The notes: generated by a model not told the origin, from the sequence alone. 10,000 bases of DNA from Zymomonas sp. (GCF_020216885.1 NZ_JAIWON010000022.1:1-10000), one strand, 5' to 3'. Shown: positions 1-7,654, numbered from the stretch's first letter. Made by a program: numbers and translations.

Positions 1-472
1 CGATCATCCGGCGACGCAGGCTGGCGATGACGTTGGAACGTAAAACGATATTGCGATGTAAACGATCACGACGCAGATCAAGATAGCGATAACGCAAACG
101 GATATCTTCAGGATAATCGGCTTCACCTGCAACCGGCAAAGGTAATTCCTGCGCAAAAGACTGAACGTCAACCTCTTCTGCGCGGATTTCGATTTCACCG
201 GTTGCAAGATTGGGGTTCACGACTTCCGGCGCTCTTTCAACCACTTCGCCGGTAACCGTGATAACCGACTCGAGTCGTAATTGATCCAGTTTTTCGAAAA
301 CAGCCGAATCACTATCGGCAACAATCTGGGTCAAACCATAATGATCGCGAAGATCGACGAAAAGTAATCCACCGTGATCGCGTTTGCGATGCACCCAACC
401 GGAAAGGCGGACTTTTTCGCCAACATTGGCGCGTCTAAGGGCTGAACAATTATGGGTGCGATAGGCATGCAT
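1..472 (-). CDS. aspS: Aspartyl-tRNA synthetase, N-terminal part (cut by window edge)
   Basis: Class II synthetase that charges tRNA-Asp in the cytoplasm. The 157 visible residues hold the N-terminal OB-fold anticodon-binding domain (about residues 15-105, with [12 protein letters not shown] at 24-35 and VDLRDHYG at 39-46) and the hinge leading to the catalytic core ([11 protein letters not shown] at 125-135), a hallmark of bacterial AspRS. The catalytic domain and GAD insert lie beyond the edge. I chose the ATG at 472 because AGGAAA sits 8 nt upstream (minus strand, 486-481) and the protein then begins MHAYRTH, as bacterial AspRS proteins usually do. His33 followed by Gly-Gly matches the signature of non-discriminating AspRS, which also charges tRNA-Asn; discriminating enzymes such as that of E. 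coli have a Leu there. The gene is divergent from rnd across about 100 bp. Confidence 0.96.
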   Translation of the reverse strand, partial: MHAYRTHNCSALRRANVGEKVRLSGWVHRKRDHGGLLFVDLRDHYGLTQIVADSDSAVFEKLDQLRLESVITVTGEVVERAPEVVNPNLATGEIEIRAEEVDVQSFAQELPLPVAGEADYPEDIRLRYRYLDLRRDRLHRNIVLRSNVIASLRRRMI

Positions 473-573
473 GTATTAAATTTCCTGATTGCACGAGATT
501 TTTGTTTACTGTTGCGCTTCGCTCGGACAGCTTGTCTTTGTCAAGGCACACAATCCGGTTAATAGTAGGCTTA

Positions 574-1746
574 ATGCAGATTCATCCTCTTATCACAGAT
601 AGCGCAACGCTAGCCGCTCTTTGTTCCCGCTTATCCCGGGCTGACTTTATTGCCATAGATACCGAGTTTATTCGGGAAAACAGTTATTGGCCGGAGTTAT
701 GCCTGATTCAGATCGCGGATGATAAAGAAGCCGCGGCCATTGATCCACTGGCTCCCGGCCTGGATATGACCCCTCTTACTGATTTGTTGGTCAATAATGA
801 AGATATTCTTAAGGTTTTTCATGCCGGAGGGCAGGATCTTGAAATTATTCTTCATCACACCGGCAAAATGCCCTTTCCTCTTTTTGACACCCAAATTGCT
901 GCTATGGCCTTGGGTGTTGGTGAACAGGTCGGCTATTCAAATCTGGTAGAAAGATATCTTTCTATCAAATTAGACAAAGGCGCAAGATTTACAGATTGGT
1001 CACATCGCCCGCTTGACCGGCGGCAGTTGGATTACGCCATTGCCGATGTCACCCATCTTGCGACCCTTTTTCCTATGCTGTTGAAAGAATTGCGGGATAA
1101 AGGGCGTGGCGCATGGCTTAATCAGGAAATGGAACGGCTGGCCGATCCTTCACAATATATCAATGATCCCGAAAAATCTTGGCTCCGTATCCGTATGCCC
1201 AACCGGAAAGCCGATATCCTCGGTCGCTTAAAAGCCTTGGCCGCATGGCGGGAAATCGAAGCCCAAAACCGGAATATCCCAAGGGGGCGTATCGCCAAAG
1301 ATGAAACCTTGGCTGATCTGGCTATACACCCCCCTCGCCGTCAATCTGATCTGGTGAAGGTGCGTGGACTTTCGGGAAGCTGGGGCAGTAATGACATCGG
1401 CCAAAGACTGATAGAAGCTATCGAAAATGCCGAATCTTTAAGACCCGAAGAAATTCCGCAACGCAATGACCGGAAATTATGCATCGGGAAAGACGGTGCC
1501 ATGATTGCCGATTTGCTGAAATTATTGCTTAAAATGCGCGCCCGTGATGCCGAGGTTGCCGCCCGTCTTATCGCAAAAAGCGACGATATCGAAGGCATCA
1601 TTGCGGGTGAACGCGAAAATAATCCGGTTTTGACCGGCTGGCGCTACGATATTTTCGGGAAAGAGGCGCTTGCCTTGATTGAAGGGAAAATGGCTTTCAG
1701 CGTCCAAAAAGGCAAAATCGCCATGACCCTAATTGAAAAAGAATAA
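574..1746 (+). CDS. rnd: Ribonuclease D (3'-5' exoribonuclease, DEDDy family)
   Basis: Trims 3' ends of tRNA precursors and other structured RNAs. The protein has 390 residues from the ATG at 574, close to the usual 375-390. The exonuclease domain fills residues 1-170 with all metal ligands in place: Asp29 and Glu31 (AIDTEF, Exo I), Asp88 (HAGGQDLE, Exo II), and Tyr154 with Asp158 (YAIADV, Exo III, the DEDDy form). An HRDC domain follows at about 212-290 (AWREIEAQNRNIPRGRIAKDE), then a second HRDC-like helical C-terminus. The frame stays open upstream to a TTG at 502, but those 24 residues do not fit the family, which begins just before the first beta strand, so I prefer 574. The ribosome site is weak (AGTAGG just upstream). 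A strong terminator follows 12 bp after the stop. Confidence 0.95.
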   Translation: MQIHPLITDSATLAALCSRLSRADFIAIDTEFIRENSYWPELCLIQIADDKEAAAIDPLAPGLDMTPLTDLLVNNEDILKVFHAGGQDLEIILHHTGKMPFPLFDTQIAAMALGVGEQVGYSNLVERYLSIKLDKGARFTDWSHRPLDRRQLDYAIADVTHLATLFPMLLKELRDKGRGAWLNQEMERLADPSQYINDPEKSWLRIRMPNRKADILGRLKALAAWREIEAQNRNIPRGRIAKDETLADLAIHPPRRQSDLVKVRGLSGSWGSNDIGQRLIEAIENAESLRPEEIPQRNDRKLCIGKDGAMIADLLKLLLKMRARDAEVAARLIAKSDDIEGIIAGERENNPVLTGWRYDIFGKEALALIEGKMAFSVQKGKIAMTLIEKE

Positions 1747-1754
1747 TTGCAACC

Positions 1755-1793
1755 AAAGCCTCTGCTGTTTCATTATCACAGCAGAGGTTTTTT
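1755..1793 (+). terminator. Intrinsic terminator of rnd
   Basis: A perfect 10-bp stem (CCTCTGCTGT at 1759-1768 with ACAGCAGAGG at 1778-1787), with a 9-nt loop, is followed directly by six T (1788-1793). The preceding A residues can pair with part of the T run. It lies between the convergent ends of rnd and ppx. Read on the minus strand it has only three T after the stem, so it is mainly a plus-strand terminator but may help stop ppx transcripts too. Confidence 0.9.
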
Positions 1794-1824
1794 ATACCGC
1801 GTTCAATGAATAAATACGGCAATC

Positions 1825-3351
1825 CTATAAAAATTCGACCACTTCCGTGGCTTCAAAACTATGCGCCAAAGACCGCAGGCGACGCAAAACAGTCTCACCT
1901 TTTAATTTGTAATTACCCGAAAATTGCAGAATAATTTTGTTATTCCGATAAAGAATAGTGCTCTTTTTCAGGCTGGTCGTTACCCCTCCTGACAAACGCA
2001 TTCCCAAACGAATAGCTTTACCCCAACGCACAGCGCGGATTGTGTCCGCTTCACTCAATAAATTATTGGTAATTTTCTTATCCATTGCGCCATCATAGCT
2101 GACAGCCAAAGCCTGACCGATCAAAGCTCGTCCATAGGCATCCAATCCGACCCAACGCCCATGTAAAATAATACTCAAAATTTGTTCAGCCCGAAAATCA
2201 GGATTAGCCTGCCAAGCGCTATCTGCCAATAAACAGGCGGCATGCCGTAAACGATGATAAGTGAGCGGATCTTGAGCAAAAAGGGTCGACATCCAATCGT
2301 AAAGGGCTTCACCCTGCTGATAAAAACGACCGGCCGTTTCACCACGCTGATTGGCACTCCATAAAAGCGGGTCTAACTTGCGGGTGGCCTTATCAAGGCT
2401 CAGATAGAGCAAACCTTCCCTCAATCCATAAGCCGAAGTTACCAAAGCTCGACTATGAAGATGACGGCTTACCACAGCCAACAACGCGGCTGCGTCCGAA
2501 AGCTGTTCGACACGCGAAGTTGAAATATTTGCCTTATTTTTCAACTTCTTGGGATTATTGCGCTGAATAACCCGTATCAATTTGGAAGGCCGATCGGGCG
2601 ACATAATATAATTATGTAAAACAGGGATCGGATAATGCCTGACATGCATATCCAATTTAGCCAAAGATCGCCAAGCGCCACCAACCATATAGAAAGGCAA
2701 ATCATGGGCATCGGCCAGCCAATCAATTTTCTTAAAGGCTTCCGATATAAAGTTATCCAAAGCATTGCGGCTTTTTTTACGAATATCCGCAATTCTTAAA
2801 ACACCCAAAGGCAAAGAAACTCTGTCCTTCACGCGCCCTTTCGATACACGGATCAGTTCAAGGCTGCCGCCGCCCAAATCGCCAACAATTCCGTCTGCAT
2901 CGGGGATAGCAGACAAAACGCCATAGCCAGAAGCATAGCCCTCTTCTTCTCCCGACAAAACTTCAACTTCCAGCCCGATTTTCGCTATTTCACCAAGAAG
3001 GAAAGCCCCGTTTTTAGCATCTCTAACCGCCGCTGTCGCAACGGTTCTAAGGGAGCTAAGCTCCATAATTTGTGCCAATTTCCAAAAACGCGTTAATTCG
3101 GATATTGCCAGTTCAATCGCTTTTTCATCAATCCGGCCATCCACCGGAATATTGCGGCCTAATTGCGCTGAAATCTTTTCATTGAACAGGATTCTCGGGG
3201 CGCGACTTAGCTGGTCATACACCACCAGACGGATGGAATTAGAACCGATATCAATAATACCGATAGGTCCCGATTTGCACCATTTTTTCTGTTTCGGCAT
3301 CGGGCATTTTTTATCCACGTCGTTCGATCCCTGCCTGTTATTCAATATCAT
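1825..3351 (-). CDS. ppx: Exopolyphosphatase, Ppx/GppA family
   Basis: Releases orthophosphate from the ends of polyphosphate; family members can also hydrolyse pppGpp. The 508 residues are typical of the long form. The ASKHA-fold phosphatase domain shows the first phosphate loop GIIDIGSNSIRLVVYD (31-46), TAAVRDAKNG (106-115), the acidic LSGEEEGY (132-139) that holds the likely catalytic Glu, and the second phosphate loop GDLGGGSLELI (157-167). A helical HD-like C-terminal region follows (about 340-508, with HRLRHAACLLADSAW and ILHGRWVGLDAYGR). Its partner ppk lies upstream on the same strand, 166 bp away. The start is uncertain: ATG at 3351 has GGA at a workable distance; GTG at 3318 has a better AGGGA 9 nt upstream; ATG at 3300 would still leave the whole domain. 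Assignment to ppx rather than gppA rests on length and linkage to ppk. Confidence 0.93.
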   Translation of the reverse strand: MILNNRQGSNDVDKKCPMPKQKKWCKSGPIGIIDIGSNSIRLVVYDQLSRAPRILFNEKISAQLGRNIPVDGRIDEKAIELAISELTRFWKLAQIMELSSLRTVATAAVRDAKNGAFLLGEIAKIGLEVEVLSGEEEGYASGYGVLSAIPDADGIVGDLGGGSLELIRVSKGRVKDRVSLPLGVLRIADIRKKSRNALDNFISEAFKKIDWLADAHDLPFYMVGGAWRSLAKLDMHVRHYPIPVLHNYIMSPDRPSKLIRVIQRNNPKKLKNKANISTSRVEQLSDAAALLAVVSRHLHSRALVTSAYGLREGLLYLSLDKATRKLDPLLWSANQRGETAGRFYQQGEALYDWMSTLFAQDPLTYHRLRHAACLLADSAWQANPDFRAEQILSIILHGRWVGLDAYGRALIGQALAVSYDGAMDKKITNNLLSEADTIRAVRWGKAIRLGMRLSGGVTTSLKKSTILYRNNKIILQFSGNYKLKGETVLRRLRSLAHSFEATEVVEFL

Positions 3352-3465
3352 GAAAAATCCGTTTTAAAGGGTCACTAGGACATAAAACTGGCCGCTAGGC
3401 AGGGAAAAATCTCCCTAATCCTATAATGCTCTTATCCTATCACAGAAAAAAATCATTCCTTTTTA

Positions 3466-3506
3466 TAAAAATATCGCCAGCCCATTATTAAAAAATAACG
3501 GGCTGG
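3466..3506 (-). terminator. Terminator-like hairpin between ppk and ppx
   Basis: On the minus strand, seven paired bases (CCAGCCC with GGGCTGG, plus-strand 3477-3483 and 3500-3506) continue past one mismatch into three A-T pairs around an A/T loop. The stem is followed after about five bases by a TTTTT run. It starts 11 bp past the ppk stop codon. The T tract is not immediately adjacent, so termination may be partial, leaving some ppk-ppx read-through. The rest of the gap (3352-3465) is AT-rich, contains a small 5-bp hairpin at 3401-3416 and presumably the ppx leader. I see no convincing promoter in it. Confidence 0.6.
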
Positions 3507-3517
3507 TATATTCCACA

Positions 3518-5671
3518 CTAGATCTCTTCTCTAATCTGCAATTTCGGAATTTTGTTTTCAATCAAGGCCGTGCCACGCCCTGACAAAGATGGATTGGTCA
3601 TAAAATAATGATGCAGATTGAACAAATGTTCGGGGTCTTTAATGCGTTCATAACGACCATCCGGTAACAAACGCCAACTCTGTTCGCTATCCAATAAATT
3701 GGCGACCATAATCTGATCTAATACCTGCGCATGAACAGTCGGATTCTCGATCGGAACCAAGGTTTCAACGCGCCGGTCAAAATTACGCTGCATCCAGTCA
3801 GCCGATGAAATAAAGACCAAGGCATCTTTGTGGGGCAATCCATGTCCATTACCGAAACAGACAATCCGGCTATGTTCTAAAAAGCGCCCGACAATAGATT
3901 TTACCCGAATATTATCGGATAACCCCGGTACTTGAGGCCGCAAGCAACAGATCCCACGAACAATAAGATCAATATGAACACCAGCCTGCGATGCCCGATA
4001 CAGGCTTTCGATAATCGCCGGATCAACCACTGAATTTAATTTAGCCCAGATGACACCAGGCCGCCCTGCTTTGACATGCTCAATTTCAGCATCAATCAAC
4101 TTCTGTAATTTATCCCGCAAACCATGCGGCGACAAAGACAACATTTCAAGATGCGGCGGTTCGACATAGCCGGTGACATAGTTAAAGAGCTGGGCGGCAT
4201 CACGCCCTGCCCGCTGATCGGCGGTAAAGAAACTCAAATCAGTATAAATACGTGCCGTTACCGGATGGTAATTGCCGGTTCCGAAATGGCAATAGGTGCG
4301 GTAACTGTTGCCTTCGCGACGAACAACCATCGAAACCTTGGCATGGGTTTTCCAGTCAATAAAGCCATAGACAACCTGAACCCCTGCCCGTTCCAATTGG
4401 GTCGCCCATTTTAAATTCTGTTCTTCGTCAAAACGGGCTTTCAACTCAACCAAGGCCGTTACTGATTTCCCCGCATCAGCCGCGTCAACCAGCGAGCGAA
4501 TAACCGCGGATTGTTTACCAGCGCGGTATAATGTTTGCTTGATAGCCACGACATCGGGATCGGCGGCTGCTTGCTGTAAAAAGGCCAAAACGACGTCAAA
4601 GGTTTCATAAGGGTGATGGACGATGATATCTTTTGCGCGAATAGCTGCGAAGCAGTCGCCGCCATATTCCATAATCCGTTCGGGAAATCGAGGCGTGAAA
4701 GGCGCGAATTTTAAATCCGGTCTCTCTTCTTCTACCATTCGACTTAAATCAGAAATAGCAAGGAAACCGCTGCTCTGGAATAAAATCGCATCACCGCTAA
4801 TCTCATCACAAACCAGCTTTTCCAAATCCGGCGGCATGTCCTTTTCCATTTCCAACTGAATCACGCGCCCTTTGCGACGCATTTTCAAGGCAGAATGGAA
4901 AGACAGAACCAGATCTTCGGCTTCTTCTTGAAATTCGATATCACTATCACGGATAAGACGAAAGGCACCGTGACTGATGACATCAAAACCGGGGAAAAGA
5001 ATAGAAACAAAACGCCGGATCAAAGTCTCAATTGCGACATAACGCGCCGGATTTTGTGGCGAACTGGCACCAGAAGGCAAACGGATAAAACGCGGCAAGG
5101 TTGACGGAATCATCAATAATTCACGTACCGGAATTTTATCAACCTGCCGCACCAGATCGAAAACAAGGCTAAAACCCTTATTCGGAATAAAGGGGAAAGG
5201 ATGCGCCGGATCAAGCGCTTGCGGTGTTAAAACTGGAAAGACCTGTTCCCGAAAATGATTTTCCAGAATTTCGGCATCTTCGCCGTTGATTTCGTCGCTA
5301 TTCAACACTTGAATACCGGCGGTTTTCATCTCTTCACGCAACGATAACCAACATTCTTGCTGGCTTGCCATCAATTCGCGGGTGCTTTCTGTCAAAGCCG
5401 CTAATTGCTGACCAATCGTCATCCCGTCATTGGAATAGGCATTCAAACTTTGCAGTTGTTGGCCTTTCAATCCGGCCACGCGAACCATAAAAAATTCATC
5501 AAGATTGTTACCAGAAATGGACAGGAAACGTAACCGTTCCAATAACGGATGAACCTTGTTGCCAGCCTCTTCAAGGACGCGATGATTAAAGGACAACCAT
5601 GACAATTCCCGATTAAAAAAACGTTCATTCAGAGGCAGTTGGGCAATAAGGGACATATTATTTTCTTTCAT
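3518..5671 (-). CDS. ppk: Polyphosphate kinase 1
   Basis: Reversibly transfers the gamma phosphate of ATP onto a growing polyphosphate chain, through a phosphohistidine. The 717 residues match PPK1 family length. In order: N-terminal helical domain ([19 protein letters not shown], 18-36, and the signature [15 protein letters not shown], 54-68), head domain (about 125-320), and two phospholipase-D-like catalytic domains. His443 (KTHAKVSMV) and His462 ([10 protein letters not shown]), 19 apart, correspond to the two essential histidines of E. coli PPK (435 and 454), the first being the phosphorylated one. In the second domain FLEHSR (His600), then [17 protein letters not shown] (620-636) are family hallmarks. 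Two starts are possible, ATG at 5671 or 5656; neither has a strong Shine-Dalgarno, and GAAAGA precedes the second. A 183-bp gap separates it from hda, which ends in a terminator, so ppk probably has its own promoter. Confidence 0.98.
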   Translation of the reverse strand: MKENNMSLIAQLPLNERFFNRELSWLSFNHRVLEEAGNKVHPLLERLRFLSISGNNLDEFFMVRVAGLKGQQLQSLNAYSNDGMTIGQQLAALTESTRELMASQQECWLSLREEMKTAGIQVLNSDEINGEDAEILENHFREQVFPVLTPQALDPAHPFPFIPNKGFSLVFDLVRQVDKIPVRELLMIPSTLPRFIRLPSGASSPQNPARYVAIETLIRRFVSILFPGFDVISHGAFRLIRDSDIEFQEEAEDLVLSFHSALKMRRKGRVIQLEMEKDMPPDLEKLVCDEISGDAILFQSSGFLAISDLSRMVEEERPDLKFAPFTPRFPERIMEYGGDCFAAIRAKDIIVHHPYETFDVVLAFLQQAAADPDVVAIKQTLYRAGKQSAVIRSLVDAADAGKSVTALVELKARFDEEQNLKWATQLERAGVQVVYGFIDWKTHAKVSMVVRREGNSYRTYCHFGTGNYHPVTARIYTDLSFFTADQRAGRDAAQLFNYVTGYVEPPHLEMLSLSPHGLRDKLQKLIDAEIEHVKAGRPGVIWAKLNSVVDPAIIESLYRASQAGVHIDLIVRGICCLRPQVPGLSDNIRVKSIVGRFLEHSRIVCFGNGHGLPHKDALVFISSADWMQRNFDRRVETLVPIENPTVHAQVLDQIMVANLLDSEQSWRLLPDGRYERIKDPEHLFNLHHYFMTNPSLSGRGTALIENKIPKLQIREEI

Positions 5672-5716
5672 CCATTAAGCGGAAAAGAACGACTGGCAGC
5701 TATCTCGACAAAAACG

Positions 5717-5750
5717 ATTAGGCGCTTTTTCAACTTCAATATAGTGACAG
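5717..5750 (-). promoter_or_regulatory. Possible PHO-box promoter of ppk
   Basis: On the minus strand CTGTCACTATATTGAAGT (5750 to 5733) has one perfect PhoB half site (CTGTCAC), the usual 4-nt A/T spacer, and a poor second half. Exactly 10 nt later lies CCTAAT (5722-5717), a fair -10 box at the position expected when a PHO box replaces the -35. Transcription would begin near 5710, giving a leader of about 40 nt. Only one half site is good, so this is a suggestion; its plausibility comes from ppk being a known Pho-regulon gene in other bacteria. Confidence 0.3.
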
Positions 5751-5834
5751 ATCTGATTTTCGAATCAACTCTATCAAAGATATGTGATATTTTTATAAAA
5801 CCGCTTTTCTTTCTTCCGGTTGCCCCAGAACGAC

Positions 5835-5877
5835 AAAAAAAAGACGACCTCGAATTATATTTTCCGGCCACGTCTTT
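5835..5877 (-). terminator. Terminator overlapping the end of hda
   Basis: On the minus strand AAAGACG (5877-5871) pairs with CGTCTTT (5846-5840). The stem can extend by three pairs past a small bulge (GCC with GGT). Eight T residues follow (5842-5835), partly shared with the stem. The loop contains the hda stop codon (5857-5855), so the upstream arm lies inside the last hda codons. This would separate hda transcription from ppk. Confidence 0.6.
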
Positions 5878-6499
5878 CTTCATCGGGAATTTCTTCACCG
5901 GCTATGATCGCACGCACCATATTCAGGGTAATCGGGCCCCGTCTTTTCAAGGCTGCCTGATCCAACTTGTCGATCCAGTCCAAAACCGCAATATAGTTAT
6001 GCTCGATACGCGGCGTTACCCATTCCAATATTTCGGTTGAAACCGGCAATCCACGTCGCCCCAAACGCCTTTCAATCAAGGCAGCAATCAATGAATCATC
6101 TGGTGCTTTAATCGCCAGATGGGGGCTCGCTATCATTCGGGAACGTAGATCCGGCAATCTGATTTTCCAAAGTGGCGGCGGCTGATCGGCAATCACCAAC
6201 AAAGGTCGCTTTAATCGTTCCGCCCTATTCCATGCGTGGAAAATAAATTCTTCTGACCGTCTTTCCGCATTATCAATCAATTCACCGCCGGTGCGGGCAA
6301 CAAACAGCCGTCCCAAAAGGCTGCGCCCCGATTTACGCATACCCGTTAAAAGCGCCGATTTTACAGGCCATTTCTGCCACAAGCGCAACTGCTCAACGGC
6401 GATATTATTGGCGTCACTGACAATAAAATCTCCATCATTTTCTGGCTCTGGCCAGATCAGAGGCAATGCCATCTGGGTGACAGGAGGAGAAGAGGTCAT
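5855..6499 (-). CDS. hda: DnaA regulatory inactivator Hda (HdaA-like AAA+ protein)
   Basis: Works with the DNA-loaded beta clamp to stimulate ATP hydrolysis on DnaA and so prevents re-initiation of replication. The 214 residues match the short DnaA-like AAA+ family that lacks a DNA-binding domain. QMALPLI (9-15) is the N-terminal clamp-binding motif (compare QLSLPL in E. coli Hda). GMRKSGRS (53-60) is the Walker A loop with Arg59 in place of Lys, as in E. coli Hda. LIDN (74-77) is a short Walker B; LVIADQPPP (101-109) is sensor I; LPDLRSR (115-121) is box VII with the arginine finger, Arg121. The usual sensor II arginine appears replaced in HNYIAVLDWIDKLD (167-180). The start ATG lies one codon after the DUF2066 stop in the same frame, with no close Shine-Dalgarno, so translation is probably coupled to the gene upstream. 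Some chance remains that it is a divergent DnaA-like paralogue. Confidence 0.86.
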   Translation of the reverse strand: MTSSPPVTQMALPLIWPEPENDGDFIVSDANNIAVEQLRLWQKWPVKSALLTGMRKSGRSLLGRLFVARTGGELIDNAERRSEEFIFHAWNRAERLKRPLLVIADQPPPLWKIRLPDLRSRMIASPHLAIKAPDDSLIAALIERRLGRRGLPVSTEILEWVTPRIEHNYIAVLDWIDKLDQAALKRRGPITLNMVRAIIAGEEIPDEERRGRKI

Positions 6500-6533
6500 C
6501 GGTCAGGGCGTGGGCGCCAAGGGCGCCTCCTTT
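6500..6533 (-). promoter_or_regulatory. Hairpin-spaced ribosome binding site of hda (candidate)
   Basis: On the minus strand AAAGGAGG (6533-6526), almost a full match to the anti-Shine-Dalgarno, lies 26 nt before the hda ATG, too far for normal use. Immediately after it GGCGCC-CTT-GGCGCC (6527-6513) can fold into a six-pair GC stem. Excluding that stem leaves about 13 nt between AAAGGA and the ATG. The sequence also encodes the last residues of the DUF2066 protein, so chance or codon constraint is possible. Confidence 0.4.
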
Positions 6534-7594
6534 CTTTTTTCGGGGCTGGGTAAGCCAGCTTGGTTGTCATTTTTCAAAACAGCCTTCCCTTGCGGGGAAG
6601 AAACCGGTGTCGGGGTTATCGTTCTTTGCGTAAATGTCGACACTTCCGAAGCCGGAGCCTCGATAGAAATAAAGGTCTGATCATTTTCAAGATTACCGCC
6701 AAACAAAGCCATCATATAGATCGCATCTATATGCTCAACACCTTGTTTTAATAAGACAGGTAAATTCTCTACCGAAGCCGTTTTCAAAGTAAAATGGCCT
6801 AATATTTTTTGATCAATACCGTATTTCGCTAAAAAGGAAACAGAAACAGGGCCTCCCGGCCAACTATAATGCAACCGTATTTCAGGAGTCAAAAGACCAC
6901 TCGCGCCATATTGCTCCAAAATATTTTGCCATTGTGCCTTATTATGACTACCAAGCTGGGTCGCATTCAACAAAACCGGATCAAGATTATCGCCAGTCGG
7001 CCTGACATAGGCAATATGACTATGGCTGGTTTTGAATTCTGCCCAAGCTTTTTGCCAGGCATTCCGCCATTCAAAACTGATCGGCGCTCCGGCCGTCCAT
7101 GTCAAAGGCACCAATAACATCGGCGAAGAATGGTGATGATTCTTGCGAAGGCCAAGCAACGCACCACCCCGCGCCCGATCAAACTCTACGCCCAAAGTCG
7201 CAATATAACGATTCGCGCTAATCTCTTCTTTTTCGACCACCACCGAAGACACAATCGAATCCAGCTTTTTGTCAGAAAAAGGCGTGGTTGGATCTTTCAG
7301 ATTGTCATCGCGGTCAAAATCATTCCGCTTATCCCATAATAATTGCCAGGCTTTTCTTTCTGCTAAACGCCATCCGATCAATCGGGCATTTTCACCTGAT
7401 GAAGCACTGACATCGACACGAATACCGGTAACCAACAAATTTTCGGTTGTCTCAACTGGCGGAATACCTCTATCTCCCGGTTCAAGCTGGGCATAGGCAA
7501 TAGTCGGGAACAGACTGTAACCGGTTATTATGGCCGGTAACAATCCGAAGAAAAAACGGGAAACTCCGTCAAAAAATGCTAATCTCCGCTTCAC
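6503..7594 (-). CDS. Secreted DUF2066 protein of unknown function
   Basis: No biochemical function is known to me. The N-terminus is a signal peptide: basic KRR, then a hydrophobic stretch ending in TIAYA, with predicted cleavage before QLEP (after about residue 35). The protein would therefore be periplasmic. The mature part opens with LLVTGIRVDVSASSGENARLIGWRLAERKAWQLL, a beta strand plus helix pattern typical of the start of DUF2066. A Pro/Thr/Lys-rich tail of about 40 residues (PTPVSSPQGK onward) looks disordered. The frame extends to a TTG at 7600, but AAAAGG directly abuts that codon and stands 6 nt before the GTG at 7594, so I chose GTG (363 residues). It sits divergently from purM and directly before hda, a linkage I recall for DUF2066 genes in other proteobacteria. 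The family call is by pattern recognition, not by search. Confidence 0.75.
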   Translation of the reverse strand: MKRRLAFFDGVSRFFFGLLPAIITGYSLFPTIAYAQLEPGDRGIPPVETTENLLVTGIRVDVSASSGENARLIGWRLAERKAWQLLWDKRNDFDRDDNLKDPTTPFSDKKLDSIVSSVVVEKEEISANRYIATLGVEFDRARGGALLGLRKNHHHSSPMLLVPLTWTAGAPISFEWRNAWQKAWAEFKTSHSHIAYVRPTGDNLDPVLLNATQLGSHNKAQWQNILEQYGASGLLTPEIRLHYSWPGGPVSVSFLAKYGIDQKILGHFTLKTASVENLPVLLKQGVEHIDAIYMMALFGGNLENDQTFISIEAPASEVSTFTQRTITPTPVSSPQGKAVLKNDNQAGLPSPEKRKEAPLAPTP

Positions 7595-7606
7595 ATGCAA
7601 CCTTTT
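7592..7606 (-). promoter_or_regulatory. Ribosome binding site that sets the GTG start of the DUF2066 gene
   Basis: On the minus strand AAAAGG (7606-7601) is followed by six bases, TTGCAT, and then GTG (7594-7592). The in-frame TTG at 7600 touches the AAAAGG and cannot use it. An ATG at 7596 is out of frame and meets a TGA at once. Confidence 0.65.
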
Positions 7607-7616
7607 GAACAGTTCA
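7606..7616. promoter_or_regulatory. Short palindrome between divergent DUF2066 and purM (possible operator)
   Basis: TGAAC-A-GTTCA is a perfect 11-bp palindrome in the 60-bp gap between the divergent genes, 39 bp before the purM ATG. Position suits an operator, but the site is short and no known regulator consensus fits. I could not identify a clear sigma-70 promoter for purM here; the TTGAAC at 7605-7610 lacks a matching -10. Confidence 0.2.
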
Positions 7617-7654
7617 GCTTAGAAATCCAAGTCTGATGGTGTAGGGCTTTTTTT

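Noticed and set aside
502..573. Upstream extension of rnd from a TTG codon
   Set aside because: The 24 extra residues match nothing in RNase D and no ribosome site precedes the TTG. The ATG at 574 gives the family length.
4124..5104. Several plus-strand open frames of 69-96 codons and a minus-strand one
   Set aside because: They are shadows of ppk, which has every PPK1 motif in its own frame.
5639..6040. Open frame of 133 codons on the plus strand
   Set aside because: It runs antisense to the end of hda and across the ppk leader, has no recognisable domain, and no ribosome site. The minus-strand Hda reading is far better supported.
6481..6496. CAGGAGGAGAAGAGG on the plus strand looks like a ribosome binding site
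   Set aside because: No suitable start codon with a credible gene follows on that strand; it is the complement of hda codons for Ser-Ser-Pro-Pro.
6513..6540. GC hairpin followed by a T-rich run on the plus strand, like a terminator
   Set aside because: It lies inside the DUF2066 coding end with no plus-strand gene upstream, and the T tract is broken by C residues. The A-rich lysine codons explain it.
7606..7616. GAAC-A-GTTC as a LexA box
   Set aside because: Alphaproteobacterial LexA sites are direct repeats GTTC-N7-GTTC, and the Gram-positive type needs four bases between the halves. Neither fits.
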